Shown: positions 34,095 to 43,310 of the stretch, one piece after another
Numbering within the stretch: the stretch's first letter is position 1
How the letters are laid out: each line of letters opens with the position of its first letter
Origin: Bacteroidota bacterium
Lineage (GTDB): Bacteria > Bacteroidota > Bacteroidia > Bacteroidales > UBA10428
Direction: 5' to 3'
DNA length: 64,000 nt
NCBI GenBank assembly: GCA_016699695.1
Contig: CP065006.1
Location: 2,542,001-2,606,000, forward strand
Notes under the pieces: model-generated
Seen by the model: the letters and a program-made list of their open reading frames with translations, nothing else
What the model was told of the DNA's origin: nothing
The model's database searches: none
Position numbers and translations under genes: made by a program

Positions 34095-35174
34095 ATGAAT
34101 GGGTTTCATTTTTCATCTGTTCCATTGAACTGGAAAAGTTTGAAATGCATGCTTTATAAAAGCAGTTGGAATTTTGTGAAAATCATAGTTTTCGTTGGAC
34201 TTGGTGCAGTGCTATATTCTTGTAGTTCGGGTGCAAAGAAAAAGGATAGCCCGGAAAGTAGGGTTGATATAATCCGGTTTGAGCAAAAATTATTTGGCAC
34301 CGATATTTATGCCTTTCACGACACCACAAATTTGTTGTTGGCACAATATCCTGATTTTATGGCTCTGTTTTCGAGTCGGATTATCGAGATTGGCGATACG
34401 GCTTCAGAAGCTTTCAGCGATAATCTGTTGTATTTTGTTTCCGATAAGTCTATCCATCAGCTTGCAGTGCGTACAAAAGAGGTTTTTGCCGATTTTTCAA
34501 TGCAGCAGCAAGGTTTAACGGAAGGGCTAGTTGCCTACCGGAAAAATTTTCCGGAAAAACCACTGCCTGTGGTGTATACCTATGTGTCAGGCTTAAATCA
34601 ATCTATTGTTACCGGGCAGTCAATTTTAGGTATCAGCCTCGATAAATACCTGGGCGTTGGAGAGCCTTTGTACGAAAAGGTATATCCTCCAATTCCACTA
34701 TACCTAAGGCAAACTATGCAACCTGACTTTATTGTTCCCGATGCCATTAAAGCCTGGGTTTTGTCTGACATCGATTATCAGCCTGCGAAAAAGACACTCT
34801 TAACACAAATACTTTACGAAGGGATGGCCTACTATATTACCGGTCAGTTGTTACCAGAAGTTCCCGATAGTTTATTGTGGGGTTTCACGGCGAAGCAGCT
34901 CGAGTTTTGTGCGAACAGCGAAAAAGAAATGTGGGCCTATCTGATCGATCAGAAATTGCTTTTTACAAGTGATCGTTTTCGTATCGCTCAGTTCACAAAT
35001 CCGGGTCCCTTTACCAAAGATTTTATGTCTGAATCGCCTGCCAGGGCTGCCGTATGGATAGGTTACCGAATTATAGAATCCTTTATGGAACGCAATAAAT
35101 CGGTGAGTCTTTCTGAGCTGGCAGGGATGAATGATTACCAGGAGATTTTAAATCAATCGAGGTACAATCCCTGA
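34095..35174 (+). CDS. GldB-like gliding-motility/T9SS lipoprotein
   Basis: A lipoprotein of 359 residues from the first ATG; an internal ATG at 34149 gives a more usual signal (MLYKSSWNFVKII, lipobox LYSC) and 341 residues, so the true start may be there. Body matches GldB: IIRFEQKLFGTDIYAFHD, YPDFMALFSSRII, LPVVYTYVSGLNQSIV, GISLDKYLGVGEPLYEKVYPPIPLYLRQ, PDAIKAWVLSDID, LLTQILYEGMAYYITGQLLPE, then PGPFTKDFMSESPARAAVWIGYRIIESFM. GldB was defined in Flavobacterium gliding; homologues are kept in non-gliding T9SS bacteria. No HExxH is present although the fold is related to peptidase-like lipoproteins. Transcribed alone. Confidence 0.82.
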   Translation: MNGFHFSSVPLNWKSLKCMLYKSSWNFVKIIVFVGLGAVLYSCSSGAKKKDSPESRVDIIRFEQKLFGTDIYAFHDTTNLLLAQYPDFMALFSSRIIEIGDTASEAFSDNLLYFVSDKSIHQLAVRTKEVFADFSMQQQGLTEGLVAYRKNFPEKPLPVVYTYVSGLNQSIVTGQSILGISLDKYLGVGEPLYEKVYPPIPLYLRQTMQPDFIVPDAIKAWVLSDIDYQPAKKTLLTQILYEGMAYYITGQLLPEVPDSLLWGFTAKQLEFCANSEKEMWAYLIDQKLLFTSDRFRIAQFTNPGPFTKDFMSESPARAAVWIGYRIIESFMERNKSVSLSELAGMNDYQEILNQSRYNP

Positions 35175-35291
35175 TTTTTCTGCCCATGAAAAGTTCTCAA
35201 GGCGTTTACTTTGCAGTACGATTTCGCAATTCTTTTTATTGAGATCCATTTCTGACCAATCTTTTTATAATTTCATTCTATATATTAAAGC

Positions 35292-35990
35292 TTGAAGCAT
35301 TATAAACATATTTTTTTCGATCTCGACCGTACGCTTTGGGATTTTGATTCGAATTCGGCGCAGACACTGCTTGAAATTCTCGATACTTTTGGTTTAAATA
35401 CAGTAGTGAAGGATAAGCAAAAATGGATATCAGACTATCAACGCCATAATTTGTATGTTTGGAAACTCTACGAGAAGAGAGAAATAACTAAAACCGAATT
35501 GCGCATTGAGCGTTTTCGATTGTTGTTCGACGATTTTGGTATTTCGAACCAGAGTCTGATGAACGATGTCAGCGATTATTATTCGCTCATAGCGCCTACA
35601 AAAGCAATGCTCATGCCGAATGCCGTTGAAGTGCTTGCCTACCTCCGGCCACATTATAAACTGTACATCCTTTCAAATGGATTTTACAAGGTGCAGTTGC
35701 AAAAGATGGAGGCAAGCGGGATTATTGATTTTTTCGAAAATGTATTTACATCCGATCGGCTTGGGGTGGCAAAACCTGACAGGCGCATTTTCGAAGAGTC
35801 GATAAAATCGTCTAATGCGCGGAAGGACCAAAGCATTTTTGTGGGCGAAAATTTCGAAACAGATATTCGGGGAGCAAAGCTTTTCGGTATCGACCAGGTA
35901 TGGTACAACCACGATCAGGTAAAAACTGAAGATGTACCTACATTTGAGATAGACAACCTTCTGGAGTTAAAGACGATTCTAAAAGTTTAA
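35292..35990 (+). CDS. HAD-family noncanonical pyrimidine nucleotidase, YjjG-like
   Basis: A 232-residue HAD hydrolase: motif I HIFFDLDRTLWDFD (two catalytic Asp), a helical cap domain of about residues 18-95, motif II YILSNGF, Lys in GVAKPDRRIFEES, and motif IV FVGENFETDIRGAKLFGIDQVW. Length and cap match the YjjG group, which dephosphorylates modified pyrimidine nucleotides. The start codon is TTG; an in-frame stop lies two codons before it (35286-35288), so no other start is available. It lies 16 bp before tag and is probably co-transcribed with it. Confidence 0.88.
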   Translation: MKHYKHIFFDLDRTLWDFDSNSAQTLLEILDTFGLNTVVKDKQKWISDYQRHNLYVWKLYEKREITKTELRIERFRLLFDDFGISNQSLMNDVSDYYSLIAPTKAMLMPNAVEVLAYLRPHYKLYILSNGFYKVQLQKMEASGIIDFFENVFTSDRLGVAKPDRRIFEESIKSSNARKDQSIFVGENFETDIRGAKLFGIDQVWYNHDQVKTEDVPTFEIDNLLELKTILKV

Positions 35991-36006
35991 CTTATAAAAC
36001 TTTTAC

Positions 36007-36597
36007 ATGATGAGCCAGGAAAAATGCCGCTGCGAATGGCCCGGGCAGGATCCATTGTACCTTGCCTACCACGATTGGGAGTGGGGAGTGCCTGTTTTGG
36101 ACGATACAAAACTATTCGAATTTCTGGTGCTGGAAACCTTTCAGGCCGGACTAAGCTGGATTACCATTCTGCGCAAACGCGAAAACTTCAGGATGGCACT
36201 GGATCATTTCGATTGTAAGAAGATTGCCAAATACAATCAGGATAAAATTGACCAACTACTTGGTGATAGCAGTATTGTGCGCAACAGGCTTAAGATTCTT
36301 GCTACCATTAGCAATGCTCAGGCTTTTATCAGAATTCAAAAAGAGTATGGCAGTTTTAGCCACTACATTTGGAGCTTTGTAGACGGTAAACCCATACAGA
36401 ATAGTTTTAAATCGATAAAAGAACTGCCTGCCAGAACTGCTCTTTCAGATACAATTAGCCTCGATCTGAAAAAACGGGGATTTAAATTTGTGGGCTCTAC
36501 CGTTGTATATGCTCATATGCAGGCCACCGGCATGGTAAACGACCATGTTATAACTTGTTTTCGATATCGAGAGATACAAGCGCTTGGGCAACACTAA
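36007..36597 (+). CDS. tag: DNA-3-methyladenine glycosylase I
   Basis: A 196-residue base-excision enzyme that removes 3-methyladenine from DNA. Seen: the N-terminal CRCEWPGQDPLYLAYHDWEWG (zinc Cys and His), LFEFLVLETFQAGLSWITILRKRE near 35-60, and the C-terminal FVGSTVVYAHMQATGMVNDHVITCFRY, which supplies the second zinc His/Cys pair and conserved helix. Normal length. Its stop overlaps the last bases of the convergent ACP phosphodiesterase gene. Confidence 0.94.
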   Translation: MMSQEKCRCEWPGQDPLYLAYHDWEWGVPVLDDTKLFEFLVLETFQAGLSWITILRKRENFRMALDHFDCKKIAKYNQDKIDQLLGDSSIVRNRLKILATISNAQAFIRIQKEYGSFSHYIWSFVDGKPIQNSFKSIKELPARTALSDTISLDLKKRGFKFVGSTVVYAHMQATGMVNDHVITCFRYREIQALGQH

Positions 36598-37211
36598 CGA
36601 TATAGAATGTTGTTGTCGACCAGTGGTATGCGTATCTCGAAATTTTCAATCACATACTTAATTAATTCAGGGAAATAGGTCATAAACTCACTGTCGAACT
36701 GAATATAGTATTTTTTAAGTACCTCGGCAGCAAATGCAGAATTGTCCGGAAGGTGCGTCCGAAGCGACATGTTGTAAACCACGTTAATGATGCCTTCTGT
36801 GGTGCTGTAAGTATTAATCCAATCGTTTTGTATAAAAGAAGGAACAAAGTATTTTACCCTGTCTGGCAGAACAGGATAATACTTTTGTAAAACATCAAAA
36901 ATATCTTCTTTGTATTGTTCAAGAGGTACAGGGCAAAACTTATCCCAATTTTTAATCAGAAAGTGGTCGTAAAATATATCGATGATAATGCCAGCCCACT
37001 TGCCGTATTGCGGGGCAATGTATTTTTTACTCTGCGCTACCACCTTGTGCGAGTCGGTAAAGGTATCGATCTGGCGGTGCAAAACCAGTCCTTTCTGTAT
37101 GTTCGGAGGGTATTTCAGGTATTCACGCCCCTTTACATAATCGCCAATAAAATTCCCAATCACCACAGCCTCTTCGGTGCCAGAAAGAAATATGTGCGCC
37201 AGGTAATTCAT
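36594..37211 (-). CDS. Acyl-carrier-protein phosphodiesterase (DUF479/AcpH family)
   Basis: Starting at the ATG at 37211 gives 205 residues beginning MNYLAHIFLSG, the usual family start; the frame is open 8 more codons upstream. Seen: GNFIGDYVKGREY, LVLHRQIDTFTDSH (His/Asp metal-binding), and GIIIDIFYDHFLIKNW, the HD-like metal ligand set of AcpH. It may remove the 4-phosphopantetheine group of holo-ACP; in Bacteroidota the role is unproven. Convergent with tag, and downstream of pgi but separated from it by a terminator. Confidence 0.88.
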   Translation of the reverse strand: MNYLAHIFLSGTEEAVVIGNFIGDYVKGREYLKYPPNIQKGLVLHRQIDTFTDSHKVVAQSKKYIAPQYGKWAGIIIDIFYDHFLIKNWDKFCPVPLEQYKEDIFDVLQKYYPVLPDRVKYFVPSFIQNDWINTYSTTEGIINVVYNMSLRTHLPDNSAFAAEVLKKYYIQFDSEFMTYFPELIKYVIENFEIRIPLVDNNILYR

Positions 37212-37233
37212 ATTCTGAAAGATAGTGAAAAAC

Positions 37234-37268
37234 AAAAAACCATCTGCTGTATTAACAGATGGTTTTTT
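37234..37268 (-). terminator. Intrinsic terminator after pgi
   Basis: Inverted repeat AAAAAACCATCTG / CAGATGGTTTTTT with a 9-nt middle; T-run on both strands. It lies between the pgi stop and the ACP phosphodiesterase start. Confidence 0.8.
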
Positions 37269-37314
37269 GTTTTAGTATGTCCGACAGGATTTTTACCTGC
37301 CCTCGTATTGTCAA

Positions 37315-38658
37315 TTACAGGCGTGCTTTGATTTTTTTTGTCTCTTCTTCGAAACCCGGTTTCTCGAGCAAAGCAAACATTTTCTTCTTGTAAGCTTCTA
37401 CACCGGGTTGGTTAAATGGGTTAATGTCCATTAGGTAACCTCCAATGCCACAGGCTTTTTCGAAGAAATAAATCAGTTGTCCAAGGTAGTATTCGTTCAG
37501 TTCGGGGAGTTCGATGCGAATATTCGGTACACCGCCATCCACATGGGCAATCTGGGTACCAAGTTCAGCCATTTTATTTACATAATCGATATTCTTTCCA
37601 GTCAGGAAGTTCAGACTGTCGAGATTATCCTTGTCGGCCGGAATGGTGAGTTTGTATTTGGTTTTTGCTATCGATATCACTGTTTCGAACAAGTGGCGTT
37701 CGCCTTCTTGAATATACTGACCCATGGAGTGAAGATCAGCCGTGAAGTCTACACTGCCGGGGAATATTCCCAGGTTGTCTTTTCCATCGCTTTCGCCATA
37801 AAGCTGTTTCCACCATTCGGCCAGGTAATGCAATTTATTTTCGAAGTTGGCTAGAATCTCAATTTTTTTACCCGAATTATAAAGTGCAATACGCGCTGCT
37901 GCATACTGACAGGCAAGGTTTTGTTCGAAATCTTTCGATGAGTGACAGTTTTTTTCCATCTCAACAGCTCCCTTTACCAATGACTTAACATCAAAACCAG
38001 CAATGGCCAGCGGAACCAGTCCAACAGGCGTCAGCACCGAATAGCGGCCACCCACATCGTCGGGTATCACATAGGTTTTATAACCTTCCTGAGTTGCAAG
38101 TGTTCGAAGTGCGCCTTTACTTTCATCCGTTACGGCAATAATTAATTCCCTGGCCTTTTGAACACCCACTTTTGCCTCGAGGTGATTCTTAATAATTCTG
38201 AATGCAATGGCAGGCTCAGTTGTGGTGCCCGATTTGGAAATAACCACTACACCATATGGCCTCTGGTCTAGTAACTGAAGCAATTCAACCAGATAATCTT
38301 CGCCGATGTTTTGACCGGCAAAAACGATGGCTGGCTTGCCTTTCTGGTTTTTCATCGCAGCAAAGGTATCGGTAAGTGCCTCAGCAATAGCCTTGGTGCC
38401 TAAAAATGAACCACCTATGCCAATTACTACCAGCACTTCAATCTGGCTTTGCAACTTTTTAGCAGTATCTTCTATATCTTTTAATTCGGAAGCGGTAATG
38501 GATGAGGGCAGGTTAACCCAACCCAGAAAATCATTTCCTTTACCTGTTTTGTTTTCAAGGGCCTTGTTGGCCGCATTGGCTTTTTCTTTTAAGCCGGTGA
38601 TTTCAGATTTATCTACAAATCCGAAAACTTTTTCAATGTTCAGTTTGATAGTATCCAT
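37315..38658 (-). CDS. pgi: Glucose-6-phosphate isomerase
   Basis: A 447-residue phosphoglucose isomerase of the shorter form found in Firmicutes and Bacteroidota. Seen: VIGIGGSFLGTKAIAEAL near 78-95, VVISKSGTTTEPAIAFRII near 140-158, GRYSVLTPVGLVPLAIAG, the catalytic Glu in LYGESDGKDNLGIFPGSVDFTADLHSMGQYIQEG, and NPFNQPGVEAYKKKMF near the C-terminus. It interconverts glucose 6-phosphate and fructose 6-phosphate. It starts 12 bp after gpsA, so the two form one operon that ends at the hairpin at 37234-37268. Confidence 0.97.
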   Translation of the reverse strand: MDTIKLNIEKVFGFVDKSEITGLKEKANAANKALENKTGKGNDFLGWVNLPSSITASELKDIEDTAKKLQSQIEVLVVIGIGGSFLGTKAIAEALTDTFAAMKNQKGKPAIVFAGQNIGEDYLVELLQLLDQRPYGVVVISKSGTTTEPAIAFRIIKNHLEAKVGVQKARELIIAVTDESKGALRTLATQEGYKTYVIPDDVGGRYSVLTPVGLVPLAIAGFDVKSLVKGAVEMEKNCHSSKDFEQNLACQYAAARIALYNSGKKIEILANFENKLHYLAEWWKQLYGESDGKDNLGIFPGSVDFTADLHSMGQYIQEGERHLFETVISIAKTKYKLTIPADKDNLDSLNFLTGKNIDYVNKMAELGTQIAHVDGGVPNIRIELPELNEYYLGQLIYFFEKACGIGGYLMDINPFNQPGVEAYKKKMFALLEKPGFEEETKKIKARL

Positions 38659-38670
38659 TCGATAAATTAG

Positions 38671-39666
38671 TTATTTTAATTTTTCAGTGAGTAGTTGAAT
38701 CTCAATAGCCGGAGAAACTTTGTTCTGCAGAATATTATAGACAGCCGAAGTGATTGGCATTTTTACCTTATGCTGTTCATTGATCTGACTGATACAGTTT
38801 ACCGCGTTGACTCCTTCCGCCACCATGTTCATTTCGAGCTGGGCCGATTTTACCGAATAGCCCTTGCCAATCATATTGCCAAAGGTCCTGTTTCGGCTGA
38901 ATTGAGAGTAACAGGTAACAAGTAGGTCGCCCAGATAGGGTGAAGTATTAATTTTTCGTTTGCTTGGATAAGTTTTATCCAGAAAGCGTTTAATCTCTTG
39001 GATGGCGTTTGATATAAGCACAGCCTGAAAATTATCGCCATAGCCCAATCCGTGACAAATACCTGCAGCAATGGCTATGATGTTCTTTAGTACTGCAGCA
39101 TACTCAGTGCCATAAATGTCGGACGATGTTTTGGCATGGAGGTAATGGCAACTGATACGCTCAGCCATGTAATTGGCATCAGCAGGATTTTTCGACGAAA
39201 CAGTTAAATAGGAGAGGCGTTCCAAAGCTATTTCCTCGGCATGACAGGGCCCCGAAATGATACCAACCTTGCTGAAAGGTACATTGTAATGCTTATTAAA
39301 AAATTCGGTAACGGTTAGGTTATGGTGAGGAACAATACCTTTAACGGCCGAAAAAATAAATTTCTTTGTGTAGTCGCCATAATATTTTATAAAGGTTTCT
39401 TCGATAAAAGTAGCAGGCACAGCCACTATAATTATATCAGAATCTTCTATGGCTTCGTTAATCTTGTTGTAAAAATTTATGGCGCTAATGTCGAACTGGA
39501 TAGAGCTCAGGTAATTTGGGTTGTGACGGTATTTCTTAATCTGCTCGATAACTTCTTCGCGGCGGATGTACCAGTTTATTTTCTGATTGTTGTTTTGCAG
39601 CAGCTTGACAAGGGCTGTAGCCCAACTACCTCCTCCAATGACACAAATCTGCCTCGATGGCTCCAT
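38671..39666 (-). CDS. gpsA: NAD(P)+ glycerol-3-phosphate dehydrogenase
   Basis: A 331-residue GpsA: nucleotide loop CVIGGGSWATALVKLL near 8-23, VPATFIEETFIKYY, KKFIFSAVKGI, GISGPCHAEEIAL-type loop (VGIISGPCHAEEIALERL), the catalytic Lys in YGTEYAAVLKNIIAIAAGI near residue 190, and TCYSQFSRNRTFG. It makes sn-glycerol 3-phosphate from dihydroxyacetone phosphate for phospholipid synthesis. First gene of a two-gene operon with pgi, linking glycolysis and lipids. A minus-strand -7 candidate TATTTTTG is at 39695-39688. Confidence 0.96.
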   Translation of the reverse strand: MEPSRQICVIGGGSWATALVKLLQNNNQKINWYIRREEVIEQIKKYRHNPNYLSSIQFDISAINFYNKINEAIEDSDIIIVAVPATFIEETFIKYYGDYTKKFIFSAVKGIVPHHNLTVTEFFNKHYNVPFSKVGIISGPCHAEEIALERLSYLTVSSKNPADANYMAERISCHYLHAKTSSDIYGTEYAAVLKNIIAIAAGICHGLGYGDNFQAVLISNAIQEIKRFLDKTYPSKRKINTSPYLGDLLVTCYSQFSRNRTFGNMIGKGYSVKSAQLEMNMVAEGVNAVNCISQINEQHKVKMPITSAVYNILQNKVSPAIEIQLLTEKLK

Positions 39667-39795
39667 TTTTTTCTTGGTTTAAGACGACAAAAATACGATT
39701 CATTCCCATACCTGCTGCATGTTTTTTATTCAAAATGCCATTTGAAGGTAGAATTCGTAGTCAGAGGAGAAATATTTACTTGAATGAAGAAATAC

Positions 39796-40170
39796 TCAGG
39801 AGGTTTTTGTATCAGGGTTTTCGCGCGTTACAAGTGCATAATAGTTGTTTTCGAGCGCCAGGTATCCTTGTTCGTAGCAGAAATAATAGGTGTTACCGCT
39901 TTTGGTGGTGTAAATATTCGTAAAGTAATTAAAATCGAATCCATTGCGGCTTAGTTGCGACTTATGAACCTTTGTTTTACCGTTTGGATTCAGGTCCTCC
40001 AGAATTTTTCGGTTTTTGCGCAGTATAGCATTTATTTCCCGCACATAGCCTGTGCTATAACCTTTAGCTTGATTGTTAAAGGTATTCCGGCATTGGTCGG
40101 AGCAGAATTTTTTATCGATTCGTCCTGTGAGTGCATCGCCACAAACGGGGCAGTTTCTTTTTTCATTCAT
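39796..40170 (-). CDS. Small zinc-ribbon protein
   Basis: A 124-residue protein from the ATG at 40170 (the frame is open 14 codons further). It has an N-terminal zinc ribbon: CPVCGDALTGRIDKKFCSDQC (4 Cys in CxxC ... CxxxC), like the DUF2116 ribbon, followed by FNNQAKGYSTGYVREINAILRKNRKILEDLN and a C-terminal strand-rich part (TYYFCYEQGYLALENNYYALVTRE). Family members are common in Bacteroidota; function unknown, perhaps nucleic-acid binding. It has its own promoter, and a convergent neighbour is absent. Confidence 0.85.
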   Translation of the reverse strand: MNEKRNCPVCGDALTGRIDKKFCSDQCRNTFNNQAKGYSTGYVREINAILRKNRKILEDLNPNGKTKVHKSQLSRNGFDFNYFTNIYTTKSGNTYYFCYEQGYLALENNYYALVTRENPDTKTS

Positions 40171-40191
40171 CCTGAACGTATTGCCATTTTT

Positions 40192-40222
40192 CAAAAATAC
40201 GTTTCGTTGCAATAAAATCCAA
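40192..40222 (-). promoter_or_regulatory. Promoter for the zinc-ribbon gene
   Basis: On the minus strand TTG (40222-40220), a 20-nt spacer and TATTTTTG (40199-40192), 21 bp before the 40170 start and overlapping nearly the upstream open frame, which supports that start. Confidence 0.5.
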
Positions 40223-40241
40223 TAGCTGAATGATTCGGGAG

Positions 40242-41036
40242 TTAGTTTATTCCCAACTTATTGGCAAGTAATTTTCGTATTTTGTAAAGATTTCGGCTAA
40301 TTACTTCTGCGGAACCGGAGCGGGTCATGCTGTCAATTTTCTTTTGTGCATCGGGCGGGATGATGAGTAATTTATGCTCCAGGACAAATTGCTGGTAGGT
40401 GTATTCCGCAAGCTCATGTACAGAAATGGATTCTTTTATTTCGAAATTTTCCAGATTGGCATGCTTCTGAAATTCAGTCACCACATCGGCCGGGCAGAGC
40501 ACAGAAACCTGCACATCTTTATCTTCAAGTTCACTGGCCAAAGATTGAGAAAAACTTAGTACGAATGATTTTGTGGCTGCATAGACCGCGATATAGGGGC
40601 CAGGCATCCAGGCTGCCATGGATGAGATATTCAGAATTGCTGAAGGAGTATTATTCTTTAAATTGGGTAAAAGCCGATGCGTGAGGCTTATCACCGCTTT
40701 AATGTTTAAATCGAGTAAATGGTTGTTTTTGACCGGATCGGATTGTTCGAAAAGGCTAAAATGCCCCACACCTGCATTGTTTACGAGGTAGTTGATCTGA
40801 AGCGAATGCGTACGAATAAAATCAAATAATTTTTCGATTTCAACCTCACTGGTCAGGTCGCAAGGAAAATACAATGCCTGAATATTGAATGAATTAATTA
40901 ATTGAGCGCAACTCTCTTTCAACCTCGCTTCTCGCCTTGCTACAAGCAACAGGTTATGGCCATTGCGGGCAAATACTTTGGCCAATTCGTATCCGATTCC
41001 ACTGGATGCACCAGTAATTAGAGTGTAGTTAGGCAT
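40242..41036 (-). CDS. Short-chain dehydrogenase/reductase
   Basis: A 264-residue SDR: TGASSGIGYELAKVFARNGH near 7-26, NNAGVGHF near 86-93, the catalytic Ser in NISSMAAWMP, and YAATKSFVLSFSQSLASELE with Tyr and Lys of the YxxxK site near 153-157. Classical SDR with unspecified substrate, probably a ketone or alcohol with NAD(P). Starts 21 bp after the propeller-like secreted protein on the same strand, so the two are likely co-transcribed. Confidence 0.93.
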   Translation of the reverse strand: MPNYTLITGASSGIGYELAKVFARNGHNLLLVARREARLKESCAQLINSFNIQALYFPCDLTSEVEIEKLFDFIRTHSLQINYLVNNAGVGHFSLFEQSDPVKNNHLLDLNIKAVISLTHRLLPNLKNNTPSAILNISSMAAWMPGPYIAVYAATKSFVLSFSQSLASELEDKDVQVSVLCPADVVTEFQKHANLENFEIKESISVHELAEYTYQQFVLEHKLLIIPPDAQKKIDSMTRSGSAEVISRNLYKIRKLLANKLGIN

Positions 41037-41057
41037 GCTGACGAACAGGGAATTGTA

Positions 41058-42182
41058 CTAGCGGTAAAAGGATTCTCCTTCATAGAATTCGCCCGTATAG
41101 TAGATAATGTTCCGGTCCACTTTTACGTTCATCTCAATAAGGTCACGGTAAATATCAAAGCTGTTTACCAGTTCGTTCGAGAAGAATTTCTTTTCACCGT
41201 TCTGAATAATCCAGATTCTTTGACTGTTATCGAGGTATGCAATAGTGTTCCAGTCAATTTTATAAACCGAGGGTACCCAGGCTTCCATTTCCAGTGCCTG
41301 CATGTTGTGCCAGATCATAAAACGTCCGTTTTGCACATAGGCTAAGCTGTAATCTTCGCACAGGTAACCATCGGGTGGTATAGTACTGATGGTGGTTACT
41401 TCGCCATTCGAGAAGTATTTAAATTCTCCCATCTGGTCGACAAAGGCAACAAAGCCATCGCCCATATTAAACGATTGAGGATTGAAATCGCTGAGGGTAT
41501 AGATTTCGCCCTTGTAAAAGGCTTTAAAAACCTGGTCGAGCGGGTCGATATAGGCAACTACATCTTTTCCGGCTTTGAATTTAATGTCTGCTACATTTTT
41601 TATGAGAGTAGTCACTTCGCCCTGGTACCAGACCTTAAAGTCTTTCGTGCGGCTCGATACATAGGCTACAATATTGTCTCCGGCTGCAAATTTCTCTACT
41701 GGCACCCCAATCATTCCGGACTCAATATCCTGCACCTGACCGTGATAAAACACCCTTAATGATTCCTTGTTTTTATCGTAAAAAGCCACCAGACTATCTT
41801 GCACCCGGTAAATTGGGCATCTTGAACTTAGTTCAATCACTTCGCCATTTTGCACTGTTTTAAGTTTTTCGAAGATATTGTATACGATCAAATGGTCTGT
41901 GGCATGCAGGTCCTGAAGGTTCACGCCTCCCAGTTCGAGCTGGCTTAGCTGTCCATCGGCATAAAGCATCAGTTTTCCGGCACTGTTGATGTACAGAACA
42001 CCTTCGCCGCCAACCATGTAAGCCTGGGGCCTTAAATCTTCAATTTTGGTGCTTTTGCCTTTTTCAAACACCCAAAACTTGTCCATGTAATCGGTATAAG
42101 CTCTATAATGTTGTGCATTGCAAAAGAGCGAGGGAATAGTTGCTAACACTAAAAGTGAAAAGCGGAAACGCTGAGCTTTCAT
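41058..42182 (-). CDS. Secreted eight-unit propeller-like protein
   Basis: A 374-residue exported protein (signal peptide 1 to about 23, ending FCNA). From about residue 50 to 360 it shows eight related units of 35-39 residues with a strand pattern such as DNIVAYVSSRTKDFKVWYQG, DVVAYIDPLDQVFKAFYKGE and DGFVAFVDQMGEFKYFSNGE: each has a hydrophobic strand VAY/VAF, an acidic turn, FK.aY and a GE. The repeat length and number suggest an eight-bladed beta-propeller. No named family recognised; it may bind a ligand or partner in the periplasm. Co-transcribed with the SDR gene. Confidence 0.75.
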   Translation of the reverse strand: MKAQRFRFSLLVLATIPSLFCNAQHYRAYTDYMDKFWVFEKGKSTKIEDLRPQAYMVGGEGVLYINSAGKLMLYADGQLSQLELGGVNLQDLHATDHLIVYNIFEKLKTVQNGEVIELSSRCPIYRVQDSLVAFYDKNKESLRVFYHGQVQDIESGMIGVPVEKFAAGDNIVAYVSSRTKDFKVWYQGEVTTLIKNVADIKFKAGKDVVAYIDPLDQVFKAFYKGEIYTLSDFNPQSFNMGDGFVAFVDQMGEFKYFSNGEVTTISTIPPDGYLCEDYSLAYVQNGRFMIWHNMQALEMEAWVPSVYKIDWNTIAYLDNSQRIWIIQNGEKKFFSNELVNSFDIYRDLIEMNVKVDRNIIYYTGEFYEGESFYR

Positions 42183-42292
42183 ATTAAATGGTTTTTAGTA
42201 ATAATTGCGTGGAACTTACAAAATCTACACCAATTCAAGTTTGATAAGAAATTCCCTGATTCTTGCAGGCTATCAAAAAAAGTTAAGACGAC

Positions 42293-42327
42293 AAAAAAAG
42301 CCCGTTACTCCTATGTAACGGGCTTTT
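42293..42327 (-). terminator. Intrinsic terminator for the 42341-43135 gene
   Basis: Stem AAAAGCCCGTTAC / GTAACGGGCTTTT with loop TCCTAT; on the minus strand the T-run follows the stem. Confidence 0.8.
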
Positions 42328-42340
42328 GATAAACAATATT

Positions 42341-43135
42341 TTAATAGTTCGAGGCGACAGATTTATCCGAGTCAAACTGTTTCATTATTTGCGAAGTCTG
42401 GAATTGGAAGGATAGAGATACATAAACCAGCTGGCTGCTTTCGTATTTAGTCAAATCCGACACCGCTTGTCCTGGAGTAGTTGCATTTTTGTATACGTCG
42501 TAATCGTGGTTCAGGAAGTTGTCGAGGTAATATTTCATTTTCAGGTTTATTCCACCCGGAAACTGGGCACCAATAAATGCTGAAGGCTGCAGAGTGTTGA
42601 GCTGGTTGGGCCACCAGGTAGTGGTTTTTGTTTTCGATCCATCGCGACTGTGCTGGTCCCACCATTTTTCTTTCATGTGGAAAGCCCATTCAATTTCTCC
42701 ACCTCCATAAATGTACAGGTGGTTACTGAATGAACCTAGTTTTACGGCAAGCGGAAGACCTAAGGAATAGGTCCTGCGGATTATTTTTGCATTGAAGTAA
42801 TCATCAGAAGTTGCGGCAGTCTCATAGTTTTTAGGTAAAAATTCATCTGAGATCATACCAATGTTTCGGATTGCAAGGCCGGTAAAAAATCCTAGGTTGT
42901 CGTTTAAATCGAGGTGCCAGAACTGTTGTACGTGGAAGAAAACAGTAAAACGAACCGGATAATCCGAAATTTTAGCAAGGGGAAAGCGGGCCATAAAATC
43001 TTTTGATAAGGGTGTTTCACCCCAGGAGAAAATCATCTCCCCAGCCGATGTGGAATAGGTATCCGTCTGGGCGTTCAGTTGAAAGAAGGTGGTTGAGCAT
43101 GCAAGTAGGCACGCCAGGAATACAATTCTTTTCAT
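42341..43135 (-). CDS. Outer-membrane beta-barrel protein
   Basis: From the ATG at 43135 (264 residues; the frame is open to 43177 but the shorter start gives a clean signal: MKRIVFLACLLACSTTF). Body has strand pairs PVRFTVFFHVQQFWHLD, NLGFFTGLAIRNIGMI, YSLGLPLAVKLGSFSNHLYIYGGGEIEWAFHMKEKWW and LVYVSLSFQFQ. The glycine-rich GGGEIE and final aromatic-rich strand match small OMP barrels. Function unknown. Transcribed alone with its own terminator. Confidence 0.82.
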   Translation of the reverse strand: MKRIVFLACLLACSTTFFQLNAQTDTYSTSAGEMIFSWGETPLSKDFMARFPLAKISDYPVRFTVFFHVQQFWHLDLNDNLGFFTGLAIRNIGMISDEFLPKNYETAATSDDYFNAKIIRRTYSLGLPLAVKLGSFSNHLYIYGGGEIEWAFHMKEKWWDQHSRDGSKTKTTTWWPNQLNTLQPSAFIGAQFPGGINLKMKYYLDNFLNHDYDVYKNATTPGQAVSDLTKYESSQLVYVSLSFQFQTSQIMKQFDSDKSVASNY

Positions 43136-43310
43136 ATTTTTAGTATTTGCGGGTAAGAAATATTGGTTTCTGTTCAATTAGAGTTTAAAGATAGGACGAT
43201 ATTTTTTTTTATTAGTTACTGCATCTAGTAAAAATACAACCGAAAACTGAAAATACTTAATTATAACGAGTTCGGATTGTCGTCTAAACTATATTTTTCG
43301 TTAGTTTATT

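Noticed and set aside
37269..37320. tRNA-like stretch after the pgi terminator (GACAGGATTTTTACCTGCC)
   Set aside because: Only a short hairpin; no cloverleaf arms, anticodon or CCA-type end can be built.
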